Shown: piece by piece, positions 21,677-32,898 of the stretch | Layout of the letters: every line of letters begins with the position of its first letter | How positions within the stretch are numbered: the stretch's first letter is position 1 | Assembly (NCBI RefSeq): GCF_001949145.1 | Contig: NW_019091487.1 | Coordinates: 625,052 to 689,051, forward strand | Source of the DNA: Acanthaster planci | Lineage: Eukaryota > Echinodermata > Asteroidea > Valvatida > Acanthasteridae | Direction: 5' to 3' | DNA length: 64,000 nt | Made by a program: the position numbers and the translations under genes | Notes under the pieces: generated by a model | Told to the model about the DNA's origin: nothing | The model's database searches: none | What the model saw: only the letters and a program-made list of their open reading frames with translations

Positions 21677-24600
21677 CTAAACTTGACTGGCACTTGACAT
21701 CAAAGTGCCTGTACTTTTCGGCTTCATTGTCATCTGTTGAGATGACGGTGTCGTGGACGTGGGGCCCGCCCCTGTCGGCCTCTGTCTACCACCGCAGAGG
21801 AGGTTCGTCCAGAGACGCCAGACTCTCTTGTTGCAGATGAACGAGAGGAAGATGAGAAGACCCTGGCAGGAGTTGAGGATGATAAAGATGTACCAGAGAG
21901 CGACGACGTCGGTGAATGCCGCTACAAAGCCGAAGATCCACGTGAAACCCATCAGGCTGGAGATCTATCGGGTAAAATGGAAAATAAGATATTCTTACCT
22001 ATCTCCAAGGACTGGAGGCAGTAGGCCCTATTTGTTTCAACCTGTTCTATGAATATAGGTTTTGCAGACCGGGATAGACGGAGAGTAAAGTCACGTTTGC
22101 ATGACTAGCAGTGCATTGTAGGAACGTCAAATTTCAGGTACAGGCCTCACTGGTCAGTTTTGATGAAACGATTTTACAGTAATTTACCGACTGTAAATGG
22201 GACAAGTGAGTTAATTAATAAACCTTTCCATAATCCATGTCGGGTCTTACAGAGGAGTGTACAGTCGAAATCGTTAATTCGAGGTCCTTCGAACCTGTAC
22301 AGATTACCTTGTTAAAAGAGTAACCACGCTGTTATTGTCCAGAATGCAAACAATGAAGAACAAAGGACCGAGACTGAGAAATTCCTTGTTACAAGCAGAA
22401 TATTTGTATTGTCCTTATTAACGAGGTTCAACTGTATTAAAAAAGATTTATTTGGATTGTAAGCTCGAGTGCCGCATGGCAATCTGTCTTGCTTTCAAAG
22501 ATAAGTATAATGAGTTGCCTTGTGTTTTATAATGTATCTGCCTTTAGTGAAATTTTGACGTCTGTCCTCATCAGTACTTACCCTTATGTACACGACCAGC
22601 TCTTGTTTCAACTTTTGCAGTTCTGTCTTTTCCGTGACTACATTGGTCATCTTCTTTGAATTACGCATCCCGTGGATAGTTAAGATAAACAGAACACTAT
22701 TCACAAGCACCGTCAAGCCTATGGGAACACCAAAGGCTACCAGATTGACGTTATTATTGCCGATCCAACAGACATTCTCATTACCGTACGAGAGGGGAAT
22801 ATCTGTGCAGTCACACAGGTGGATCACCAAGCATGGGAGAACTACAAGAAAGGCTCCTCCAAACACGAAGATCCCCTGAGAAAAGTAAACTCTCAAATCG
22901 ACGTCAAGTCTCCGGATTTTAGAGATGGAAACAAAAACTCGGTTCAGAGCAAAAGCCAAGACTCCCGTCCAGAGTACCGTTGCCAGCCACAAGAAGTGAC
23001 CGAGGACAGCCACCGTGGTGCAAGCTGACGGGTTGCTCGTTGCAGAGCCACTGACAAGAAGGAGGAGCTGCGCCAGAAAGAGACAGGCAACCAGAGACAT
23101 GATTGCCAGACTGATGCGCTTTCGGAGCTCCTTGAAGACGCAGTATGTAGTGAAAGTAACTAATGCTGCTGTCATGGAGATGATGTTGGCAATCAGACTT
23201 AGAACCGTTTGAGCTTGTGAAAACACTAAGAAAGTCGCTGTCTTGGTGCCGTTTCTAGTGCCGTTAATTTCATAAAAAGAGCACACCTCTATGTCTCCAT
23301 TTTCTGTTCTGATGAACTCGTCCATCTGAAAAAGTTTTCCTATCGGCGTGTAAATGATTGAGCCTGGGTTATTTTCATCTGCTTCGAAAAGTGTTGAGTT
23401 TAGTCTCACGCGAGGGCAGGTTAACTTTGGTTCAGCACAGATCTGGATATCAGTGAATTGCTCGAACACATCTTCCCTTCTTTGGAAGTTGGCCCGTATT
23501 ATTGTTTGATTCAAAGTGAACCAAGATTCAGATGCATTAATGTAGATCAGCGTTGTACCATTTTCGGCAGGAATGGAAAAGGTAGTGTCGTTAAGCCAGA
23601 TCCCGGTACATTTGTCTATAGGAAGGCTTTGACAAGTCTGGCGGAACTCTATAAACCATGTCTCGCGGGAGGCGATTGTTTGGCAAAGTGACGAATCTGG
23701 AAGAGATAATTTGGAGATGCCACGAAAGTCCATCAATGTTTCCCCAGTTGTGTTGACAGAGAAAGAATACTGGGCAGTACTAGTGCAATTGAAAGTCGGT
23801 ACAGGGGTTACATTGGCCAGTGCTGGAGTGGAAGATCCAAATTGTAAGGATCGTTGCTCAAGTCCAAGGAATTCTTCAAGACACAGCTGCAAGTCTCCAG
23901 TTAGGAGGGAATCCCCACCATTTAACAGACTGTCCTGACAATGCTCCTCCAAACTGACTGACACTTCCATGACAATGTCACCGTCACCTCCACTGTCCCC
24001 ATCACAAGCCTTTCCCAAGGTCTTAAAGTCGGGGGCACACTTGTTATCCTTAAGAAGATAGCCATCTGGGCAGGACAATCTACGACAACTTGAAATAAAA
24101 GGATCGTAGACTTCATTTGGAGGACATTGGACTATCTCTGACACCAATACCTCCCTATTTCGAACTATCTTCACTCTGCTATCGGAGCGGAAATCAAAGA
24201 GGACTGAGATGGGGGGTATTTCTTCTGGTGGTGGTGGTTCAATGGGACGATCCGGTTCAGTTGGACCTCCTACACCTGGAATGCCTGGTGAACCCTTGTC
24301 TCCTCCTTCATCCGGCTCACCCGGTCGTCCCGGTCTAGGTCTCGGTGGAAACGTACCAACCGGTACATTTGGATAAAAGACCGGTAATGTTAACTCTTGC
24401 CGACAGTCTGTGGCGTAGTCTAACCTGTCGGGCCCGTTGGGTACGTTACACAGGGCACAGTGTGGATTCTGGAACACTTTATTACTGTTTGGACCAGGAC
24501 CAGCCACCGTCGTGTATGCCGTGTATGCCTCGCACGCCTCACGAAGTTGAGGCGCCACGCAATGACGTATAACATCCGAGTAACAGTGTCGTGGCCGCAC

Positions 24601-27257
24601 AGTTACCTCGTCCCTATTCGGGGGTTGGATCATTATATCACAACCTAGTTCTCTTTCTACTCTTCGGACATTTGAGATTGAGGTTTGCAAGAGTGAGGTT
24701 GCTCTGCGGTTTAAGAGTAAAGTTCGGCATTCCACGACAATTTCCCAAGCGACCAAGTCCATTAGTGCTTCCCCATGACAGAGGGCGCAGTAGATATTCT
24801 TGAAATGCCTTCTGCTGTTTTGGCTGTAGGAAGGAATCACAGACAAGCTATCGTGAGGGTCTGGATTCCGACATAGAACAGCCGTCTGGATGTCGGTAGT
24901 ATCGCTAGGACAAGTGCTGACGAGGTAGTAGCTTTCCGCGTTTTTGTTTGGAGAAACACAGGATAGATTCTCCATCTGAGGTTGAATAAATAAAAGCATA
25001 TCAGCCAAAGTTAGTTACCCTTGAAGAATAACATAGGAATTTTCGAGATTGAAATAAATTCTCCGCAGAATATCCCATATTTCATGAAGAAAAATTCCTA
25101 CCTCATTATGACGAAAGGAATTTCCAGTTGGATGAAAATTTAATTTGTTCAATTGACTAACCTCTTTTTGTGTTTCGTTTTGCCACAAAGAATCGGCTTC
25201 TTGGGATTCCCGACCACATGTCTCCGTGTAGTCGTAGCAACAGTCGTCATATATGACGCACTCTGGATCACAATGACAAAGTGAGGGCCGTGTGTCGTTT
25301 CGTGACTGACACCCAAGGCTACGGCAGAAGTGCTTGTATTTGCACAAGCCCACCGTGGTGTTATTTATCGTGATGGTCGTAACTGTAAACCAATGAATTT
25401 AAAGGAAGAAAGTAAACTAACAATTTGCAAATAAGGTGTAATTAGGACAGTAGGATTCCGTTAAACAGTAAGTTGAAGTGCATGTAACACCCAAAAGGAT
25501 TGATAATAATCCAGTTTTTATATTTCCTGGGATCGACAAACCTGAAACCAATTGTTCTCCAGTTTTTCAGCCCATGATATCGATCCCTGTCTGACCAATT
25601 TTCAGGAAAAAAACCCACCCAGAATACATATGAATAGATCATTACTTTGTGCATGCTAAGCTGTGGCCTTGGCTATGCTTTTAAACACGCGGAAAGCGGG
25701 CCGCGTTTGTAAATGGCACGGAAGTTTTTTGAAGGGGAAATGGCATTAGGGCTTTGTGCAGGAAGTGAGTTTTTGGACTATGAAATTACAACCCATGGCA
25801 AGCGGATATGGAAGTGAACAACAGTGGACATAACGGTAGGTCTTGCGGTTGGATCGATAACCCAATTATTCAAAACTGTGTCTTCTGGAAGATTCATGAA
25901 TGATTGCCGATTATAAATATCTTCTCTGGTGCAACACCGGCCGACAGTTATGAAATTGCATTTTTGTCATTACTCTCCGTCTTTGAAATATAATCGAAAA
26001 TCTGTGCGTATATTTGCTCAGTTATGTATGACAAAATTGGAACTTTCATGAAGAATGTTTCCGCGTGGGATGCTTGGCTATACGTTGTCCAAATATATTT
26101 CTGAAAGTCGTTGTATGACAAGCCCAAAACACTGAGGCTGGCGGATCTGCCTGGGAGATAAATCTGTCTGGACGTCAACATTTACACGACAGCAAAAGCA
26201 CGTGTGAAAGAACGAAAGAAGGAAAAACTTGTGTTCTTAATTTGTTCTTAACACTTATCGTTCGAAAAAGTTCTCTGACTGTATCCCAAAATCTAGTAGA
26301 TGTTATTTCATGACTTTAAGATCATTGCCCATTTTCGACAACCATCAAGGCTCTACAACTACATTTCGTAACAGTCTCATCCCATACTTGGCCAGATTGC
26401 TGAATGATGCACTCAAAGCTTGATCTTTCTTTAGACAGCAGCCTGTGCGATTTGTACACTGATGTCTCTAAACATATTAATTTAAATATAATTAAAATTA
26501 TATGTCAATTTTCTTTCTTTGTATATTTGTACTGTTGTCTGTAACTTTCTTAAACCTGTCTTTTATTCACGGACCGTTTTATATTATATAGTGCTTTCGT
26601 ATGTGTCTTGTGCAATCTGTGTTTTGAAATGTATTTCATTATTTTTGTCATATCACTTCATAATTCAACCTTTGGGTTGCTATCAAGTGGAAATAAACCA
26701 GAATAATACTAATAAAAATATGGAAGAATAATAATGTTGTAAGTAATCCCCCTCTCTGAGAACTAGAAAATAAACCCCGCCTTTGAGCCAATGTCTGCCT
26801 GGCCAGCATGGATCTGCCCTGGATATCTCGTACTAGGTCTAGGTGTCTTGAAATGTAGGCAGCCTCCTTGGTTAATGTCCAATAATTTTCGCCATCATTG
26901 AGCCTAAAATGTTGGTGTTTGTGGGCAAAAATGGAAAGGATTCAAAATCGTTCATTTGTCGACCATCGATTTGACAGGCAGTCTTTATGTTGCTAGTGCA
27001 GAAGAACGAACACTCATGGATACAATCTTGAACTTGCAAGTAGATGGTGTAATTTGCTTACCATCGATTGGAGTAGCTGTCCTGGTTCCTGGCGGCCCCA
27101 GGTCACCGCGGATGGCAGGACGTCCACGGCGCGATGATGGGCCCCTTGGCGTCGAAGGACCTGACAGTATCTGAGCCGTCGTTAACACCGCACACTGAAC
27201 AAGTAGAACCGCCATTGGAAACCCATAAAGGATTGCCGAAAATGCTCCTAATCGCAT
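21677..27257 (-). CDS. Receptor A: somatomedin-B-like, class B (adhesion/methuselah-like) seven-transmembrane receptor
   Basis: Four minus-strand exons: 27062-27257 (signal peptide MRLGAFSAILYGFPMAVLLV then a Pro/Gly/Arg-rich linker), 25162-25382 (cysteine-rich somatomedin-B-like domain, CKYKHFCRSLGC...CDPECVIYDDCC), 22582-24975 (large ectodomain plus TM1-TM5) and 21677-21964 (TM6-TM7 and cytoplasmic tail, starting ISSLMGFTWIFGF). Phases are 1, 0, 0; total 1032 aa. The GFTWIFGF and FICNKRVW blocks and the TM core are typical of class B2 receptors. No clear HLT-type GPS cleavage site precedes TM1. A proline-rich, collagen-like stretch (about 8 G-x-P-like turns, around 24230-24350) sits mid-ectodomain. 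Ligand unknown. The head-to-head paralog is at 32899-43810. The open frame past 22582 (to 22495) is intron read-through. Confidence 0.93.
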
Positions 27258-29870
27258 TGTGTGAGCTGCGTACTTTTCTGTAGTAGGTTAGAAGACTTGA
27301 CCCAGCAAGTGAAGTTGTTTTATTCTTTTGCAGATAAAGAGCAGATGGACAAAACTTGTGGAAGTAATTACTGGCCTATACACGAGTGCGTCCAAGTCAC
27401 CAAAGAAGGAACTCTGAATTTTAGTAGCCAAAGCAAATTCGTGTATTAGATGTTGGATAATGACGACAAGTTCATGTTTAATGAACTGAAGTTCTGCAGC
27501 TGCTAACTTTTATAGCTGACAGAGATAGCGTGTGAACGTTAACCGCAAGAGAAGAAAGTCGTTGACTGTACGTACAGATGTCGTGTATAGAGTGGTTTGT
27601 CGATCATACTGAACGTGATGTGAAGGACACTGGATAGAACGCCCAAGAAAATTTAGCGGAAACAAGCGCCTGAAATGTAAAAACATACTGGCAGTGTTCC
27701 CGTGTCCGGCTTAGGTGAGTGACGTCACGACGGGCAACGAGTGTTAGGAATATTGGAAGGGTTCCGTGAAGTGGCTCCCGATGGCTAAACTGGCAGCCCA
27801 GTCGGCCCAGGGGTCTACCGATTGTGAACCAAGGCACCTCTGGCAAATTGGAGCTCGCTTGACGACTTAATTCACTCAAACAAAAGTTAGTGAAAATAAT
27901 TACATGTTCTGGTTTTATCGAAATAAGCTGGACAGGCCCGTGATGGAGAGACCGTTTGCCTACTTGTGATGTGACTTGTGCAAGTTCCGTTTGCGACAGT
28001 CCTTGGTAACAGATTTATTGTTTTCAACCACGCACATACAAACGGGGCCCGACGTGTAACCAGGAAGATGCATGAGTCGGAAGCACGTGTATTGGCGCTT
28101 GAAAACAGACACCCACAAAAACAGATATGGATTGATATTCCATCCTTATTCCATCTGTGGATGGTGTACTATTCCATATGTTCCACTCCATCCATGGCAA
28201 AGCACGTTCCTAAAATTACTTTGTGCATTTTGAAAAACTCAAAGCCATTGTACTTTTTCATTGTCAAAGAAGGCACAACCTCAAGACTCTGACGGTCTTA
28301 AAATCTCTTGTCCATTAATGTAAATTTGAATTTCATCAAACCGTTCAGTTTCAGCGCATCGTTTGTACATGCCTAGTGGAATCAACTCCAAATTGCAGCC
28401 AGATCACTTCATTTTCATCCACCTGGACCCAAGTTCAATTTGGAATTTTACAAAATAAAATCCCAACTGCGTCCAGCTTCGACTCTTATAATATTTGTAC
28501 CTGGGTTTTATACTGTCGTCCTGGCGGCAGGTTTTAAGACGGTCGTTTACGTGTCCGCGGACAATTTTTTTTCATACTTTGTAGGACGACTGGAATCAGG
28601 GTGCAAGTAAACAAAATAGACATTCCAAATCCAGACGTAGTCCGTTGCCATGGAAACACTTCCGTTTGTGCTTTTTGGCATTTTAGGCCGGTGTAGGGCT
28701 CTGAAAAAATGGTTTTTAGCTTACATTTATAAGTCCACCTAACCAAAATGCAAAAATATTTCACAGATCCACATAAATCATCCTTGCTTCTGCTTGAGAG
28801 AAACAATTATGGCTTTAAGTGTCACCCTTCTCTTTTATCAGCTCTCATTGAAGTGTGTTTTTAAAAAATGCAGTATTGACATTTTTTGCCCCACAAAACG
28901 TCAACTTTCCAGGCGTCTCAGAATATTTTCCTTTTGGTTGTAATTAGGGCCAACATTATTCTTTTCAGATGTGGTGAGAAAATCTTGGGCAATTCTGTCC
29001 TGCTATGATATTGCCTCAAATGTGGTTATTTTTCACAAACCAGAAAATTGCATTTTGGGCTTTTTCCTCTGTTTGAATCAATTATACACAGAAAGAAAGG
29101 TACGCTTTTGTGATTCTGTCATTGGTTTCTATGTCTGTTGAGTAACGAATACGCTATAAGATCTATATCCCACCAATCCCTGCATGGCCCATGATAAGTT
29201 CTTGGGTTGTTGCTACCCCTATGACTTTTGTACTGTTAAGTGTATATGATTCCTATTGCTAAAGCACACCTTGCCCCAACAACTTCCCACTTTACAACTT
29301 GCTTCATGTACAAGTAGCCTTCCCACAGTCTTTTTGTCACCCGCCTGCCACCCAATGTCAAAATTGTTAACCTCCAACAAAGAAGAAACTAAACAGTTTG
29401 CACATCCATAGCTGTTGGGAAAAAGTTTCCTAATGGTCAAAAAAATCTTGGGCTTCGAAGTGAGCAAAAAAACTCCCTAAATATCTTACTGGCCAAAATG
29501 CCATTTGTACCCACTTCTGTCGGCAATTTCCACATTTGAGGCAAAGCTCCATTGGAGTTGCATCGGTGGAAATATAAAAAGCAATATAAAAAGCAGTATA
29601 TTTTAAGCATGAATAAATTCAGCCAAAAATTTTGATGACGGTTTCCAGTGGTCCATCTCTTAGATAAACCAAATGCATATGAATTAGTAAAAACCAGATA
29701 TTACATGCCTGTTTTAACTGTACATATGGCTTTTTCTGCATTTTACTATTTTGGGGAAACATTGGATGCTGCAGACCATGCCTCAAGAACAAAAACCAAC
29801 AATTTGTGATCTCTGTCTCTATTCTCAACTGTTGCTGCCACTGGTCTGACGTTTGATGCAATATGGCCGT

Positions 29871-30024
29871 TTCACAATAGTGCGCCACCAAGAGTTTGCA
29901 ACGCGTTGGCAAATCACAATGCGCGGCATTTATTGACCCATTGCGCGTTTGGAAAGGGTCGACAAATTTCGCGCGTTCTGCTTGGCCAGTGCGTTGCAAA
30001 CTCTTTGTGGCGCACTATTGTGAA
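29871..30024. mobile_element. MITE-like inverted repeat, arms about 41 bp
   Basis: TTCACAATAGTGCGCCAC plus cAAGAGTTTGCAACGCg (29871-29911) is mirrored with few mismatches by 29984-30024 (gcgttgcaaactctttgtggcgcactattgtgaa). The whole element is 154 bp. Confidence 0.85.
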
Positions 30025-31061
30025 TCGCTTGTATTTGACTAAAATAGCTTGAAATCTGTTGTGCCGTCTGTTTCCTTGAGCGTCTTTAATTGCGCACTTT
30101 TTTGCAATAACAGCAGGGTCACATTTTGACAACTTCACCAAGGCTGAACATTTCATCTAGGAAACCCCTTTTGTTTTTGTTGAAATGTTTTGACTGTCGA
30201 CATTTCTGTAAAGCTCAACCTGCAGGCAGGACTAAGTTCTTTGTCGGAGATTACGTTTGCTGCCATACATCGGATGACTCCTGTCCCAACCTGCAATTTG
30301 TTATGAAGAGTGTACTTCTCTAACAATCTTGTCATTACAAGTACAATATAACAAACGGTAATTCAAGTCACTGAGCGTCTTTTAGAATTGATGCAGCCTT
30401 TTCAGTGCTTAACCAATAACTTTTGAAGATATTTCTCTCTAGAGAAAATCACCCCTCAAACAGTCATGAGGCCCACCGCCATTTAGAAAATGACGCTTTC
30501 ACTCCATTGCAAAACAGAGCAATTTTTGGAGGGCCCCGTTTTGTCTGAATTTATACAAACTGTCAGTTCTGCTTCTAGATTCCATCCTCCTTCCAAACCA
30601 CCCAGTCCACCTGCCACGAAATGCTCTTATTGCAGAGAATAAAATTTGACTTATTACTGGCCGCACCATCCGCCTGCTGATTTGGCACAGTAGCAAATAG
30701 GTGTAGTACATGTACCTTGTAGTTCAAACTCCTGAACGTTTCCACTAAGAACTAAACTGGGGGTTGATTTGGAGTTTTTGTTTATATTAAATGGAGTTTT
30801 TAAAGCTATAGACAAACTTATACGTTGATATTATGCTGTGGTAGGGCATTCCAAAGTAAAATGGCTGCCAGGAGAGAAAAGAGAAGAAAAGAGCATACAG
30901 TGATACATGTCGGGCAGGGCCAAAAAAATCAAACAAATTTTAGAATTAAGAAAAGAGTGAATAAAAGGGGATATGTACGACGGTAGACTTCAAACTGCTT
31001 GTTGCGGGTTCCCTGATCTGATAGTTTTTGTTTGAAAGTTTAAGGTGTAACGGTATTTATG

Positions 31062-31830
31062 TCAAGGTCCCTGTTTATGATTTTGCAAACTTGGGCTGGT
31101 TAGTCGATGTGTCTGTCGTTTGGACTCAATAGAGTCAATGGCCATCTTGGTCACGCTGGAATTATCTCTACAGTCGCGGTACACAAACCTGGCTGCTCTT
31201 CGTTGAACTTTTAAGGAACGTCCCTGTTTTCTTGGCTCATGGGTCCAAGCGATAGAAGCATACTCCAAGTGTGGTTGGACAATGGTTTGGTACAGGTTTG
31301 CTTTAACATTCTTTGAGCACTGATAGAAATTTCTTTGCACGAAATTCAGCATCTTAGTCGCTTTGGTTGCTGCGTAATGAGATTGTTTGCCCCATTTAAA
31401 GTTGTTTCAAATAACGATATCAAGACACTTTACTCCACGTGACTTCCTTCAGGGTTTCACCGAGTAGTGTTTATGTTGGCTCTCCTGGCTGGTGTTTCTT
31501 AGACAGTCTCGTTATTTTACACTTTGAAAGCGTCTCGTGCCCCACTGCCAAGGCACAAGGCTGGTAAGGTCTGTTTGAAAAGAAACTTCGTCCTCATGGG
31601 AATTGATGGTTCTGAATATGATGCAGACACGTGCAAAAAGAAAGTGGCTTTTACAGATTCGATGATGTCACGCTATGAAGAGAATACGTTTAAATAGATG
31701 CGGGCTTAGTACAGTGCCCTGGGAGACATCGCCGGGGACTGGTTTCCAAGTAGGTGGCGTTCTCCCATTGACAACTATTCTCAGCAGGACGATTGATGAG
31801 AAATGATTCGATCCATTATAAGGGTTCGAT
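31062..31830 (-). mobile_element. Non-LTR retrotransposon relic (CR1/Jockey-like RT, C-terminal part)
   Basis: On the minus strand, frames in order read VSQGTVLSPHLF (an RT 'PQGTVLGPLLF' block, near 31710), SKCKITRLSKKH, a degenerate NNFKWGKQSHYAATKATKML, then VKANLYQTIVQPHLEYASIAW and KVQRRAARFVYRD. This order is standard for the RT thumb region of CR1/Jockey-type LINEs. Stops and frameshifts show it is dead, and it is 5' and 3' truncated. Confidence 0.85.
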
Positions 31831-31896
31831 ACTAGAGTATTCACTAGCTAGAATCCTCTCCACCGGTACTTAAGCCCCACACACTCCAGAGTTCGG

Positions 31897-31968
31897 CACT
31901 CTTTCTCCTGAAGACGAACAGAGCACACTGTCCGAAACGTCGAGTGAACCCCGGTTCTTTTCAGAACC
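31897..31968 (+). ncRNA. Hammerhead-ribozyme-like motif (candidate) with adjacent hairpin
   Basis: CTGAAGA (31908-31914, fits the CUGANGA core), a weak stem (ACAG...CTGT), CGAAAC (31933-31938, fits GAAA) and GTC (31939-31941) occur in the right order. CACTC (31897-31901) could pair with GAGTG (31942-31946) as stem I. Stem III would be only two pairs, so any cleavage would probably need a dimer. GGTTCTTTTCAGAACC (31953-31968) is a perfect 6-bp hairpin. Such motifs accompany Penelope-like elements and some satellites. Candidate only. Confidence 0.3.
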
Positions 31969-32811
31969 ACACACACTCAAAGAGAGAATTTGATTTACAT
32001 GGTGTCACCGCAAACTTCACATAGTTAGCTAGTATCTCTTGCTAGTGAATACTGGCTAGTATCTACCAGCATACACATTCACGCTGTTGACGAGTGATGG
32101 GCTCTCCAATTGCCCCTCTCCAAATTGACATCAATTATCCTGACCAATCAAATAATAGGAAGGATAAATAACACCAAGCAGTGAAATCATAGATCGGGTC
32201 TACATCCCATGAATCTATTGCCATCATTCACTCTGCAAAAACTGGGTGTTAAGTTTAACACCCCCGGTGTTTTAGAGGACTACAACAACACTTTTCACTG
32301 ATGTTAAATTCTTTTGTGTTGTTTGGTATTTCTTTTATCACCATCCTGTTCAAATAGTGCACCTAAAGTCTACTAAAAATAAAATTTAATTGAGAGAAAA
32401 TTTATAACAGCAGTTAGGCTATGTATGAAAAATAAACGTTGAAGTGAGCATTATCATAATTAAAAAAACATCAAAAATATCTTTTAAAAAAAAAAATTTA
32501 AAAAATAAAAACAACAAAACAAAACATTGGACTCGGACACAAAGGCGTTCAAGGACTTCTCGGGCAAGAGTCTCGCACGCGCATACCAAACTAGTTAAGC
32601 ATATTACGTAATAGTGCTGTGTGTTTCCCTTGTACACGTCCGTTTCTCTTGAGACGCTTGCTTTTCAGCGAGTGTCACATGTGACTTGAGCCAACAGTAA
32701 CTGTTCGTGTTTTCCCCGTGGTTGGTTTCGTGTTTCGATTAATGGGTTGGTTCCATGCCCCTTGCATTGCCGTTAACCGCTCTGAGGTCAGCTGTCACAG
32801 TTTCATGATCA

Positions 32812-32836
32812 TGCATGTACATGTACATGTACACAA
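32812..32836. repeat. ATGTAC palindromic microsatellite
   Basis: A short run of (ATGTAC)n just upstream of the receptor B start codon. The same motif recurs near 61818-61850, 62485, 63580-63640 and 63843. Confidence 0.8.
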
Positions 32837-32898
32837 ATGTACATAAATAGCAACAGGCACGCGAGAGCGAGCATTCATTTTGAGTTGATGGTCGCAAG

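Larger units (their letters stand above)
27258..32898. other. Spacer between the two head-to-head receptor genes
   Basis: 5.6 kb separates the two start codons, so both promoters should lie here or in unseen 5' exons. It contains a MITE (29871-30024), a LINE relic (31062-31830), a ribozyme-like motif (31897-31968) and a partial 'ACTCTGCAAAAACTGGTGTTAA'-type repeat end near 32234. No other gene is recognised. Confidence 0.6.

Noticed and set aside
22586-24803. Many plus-strand frames under receptor A
   Set aside because: Antisense shadows of the large receptor exon.
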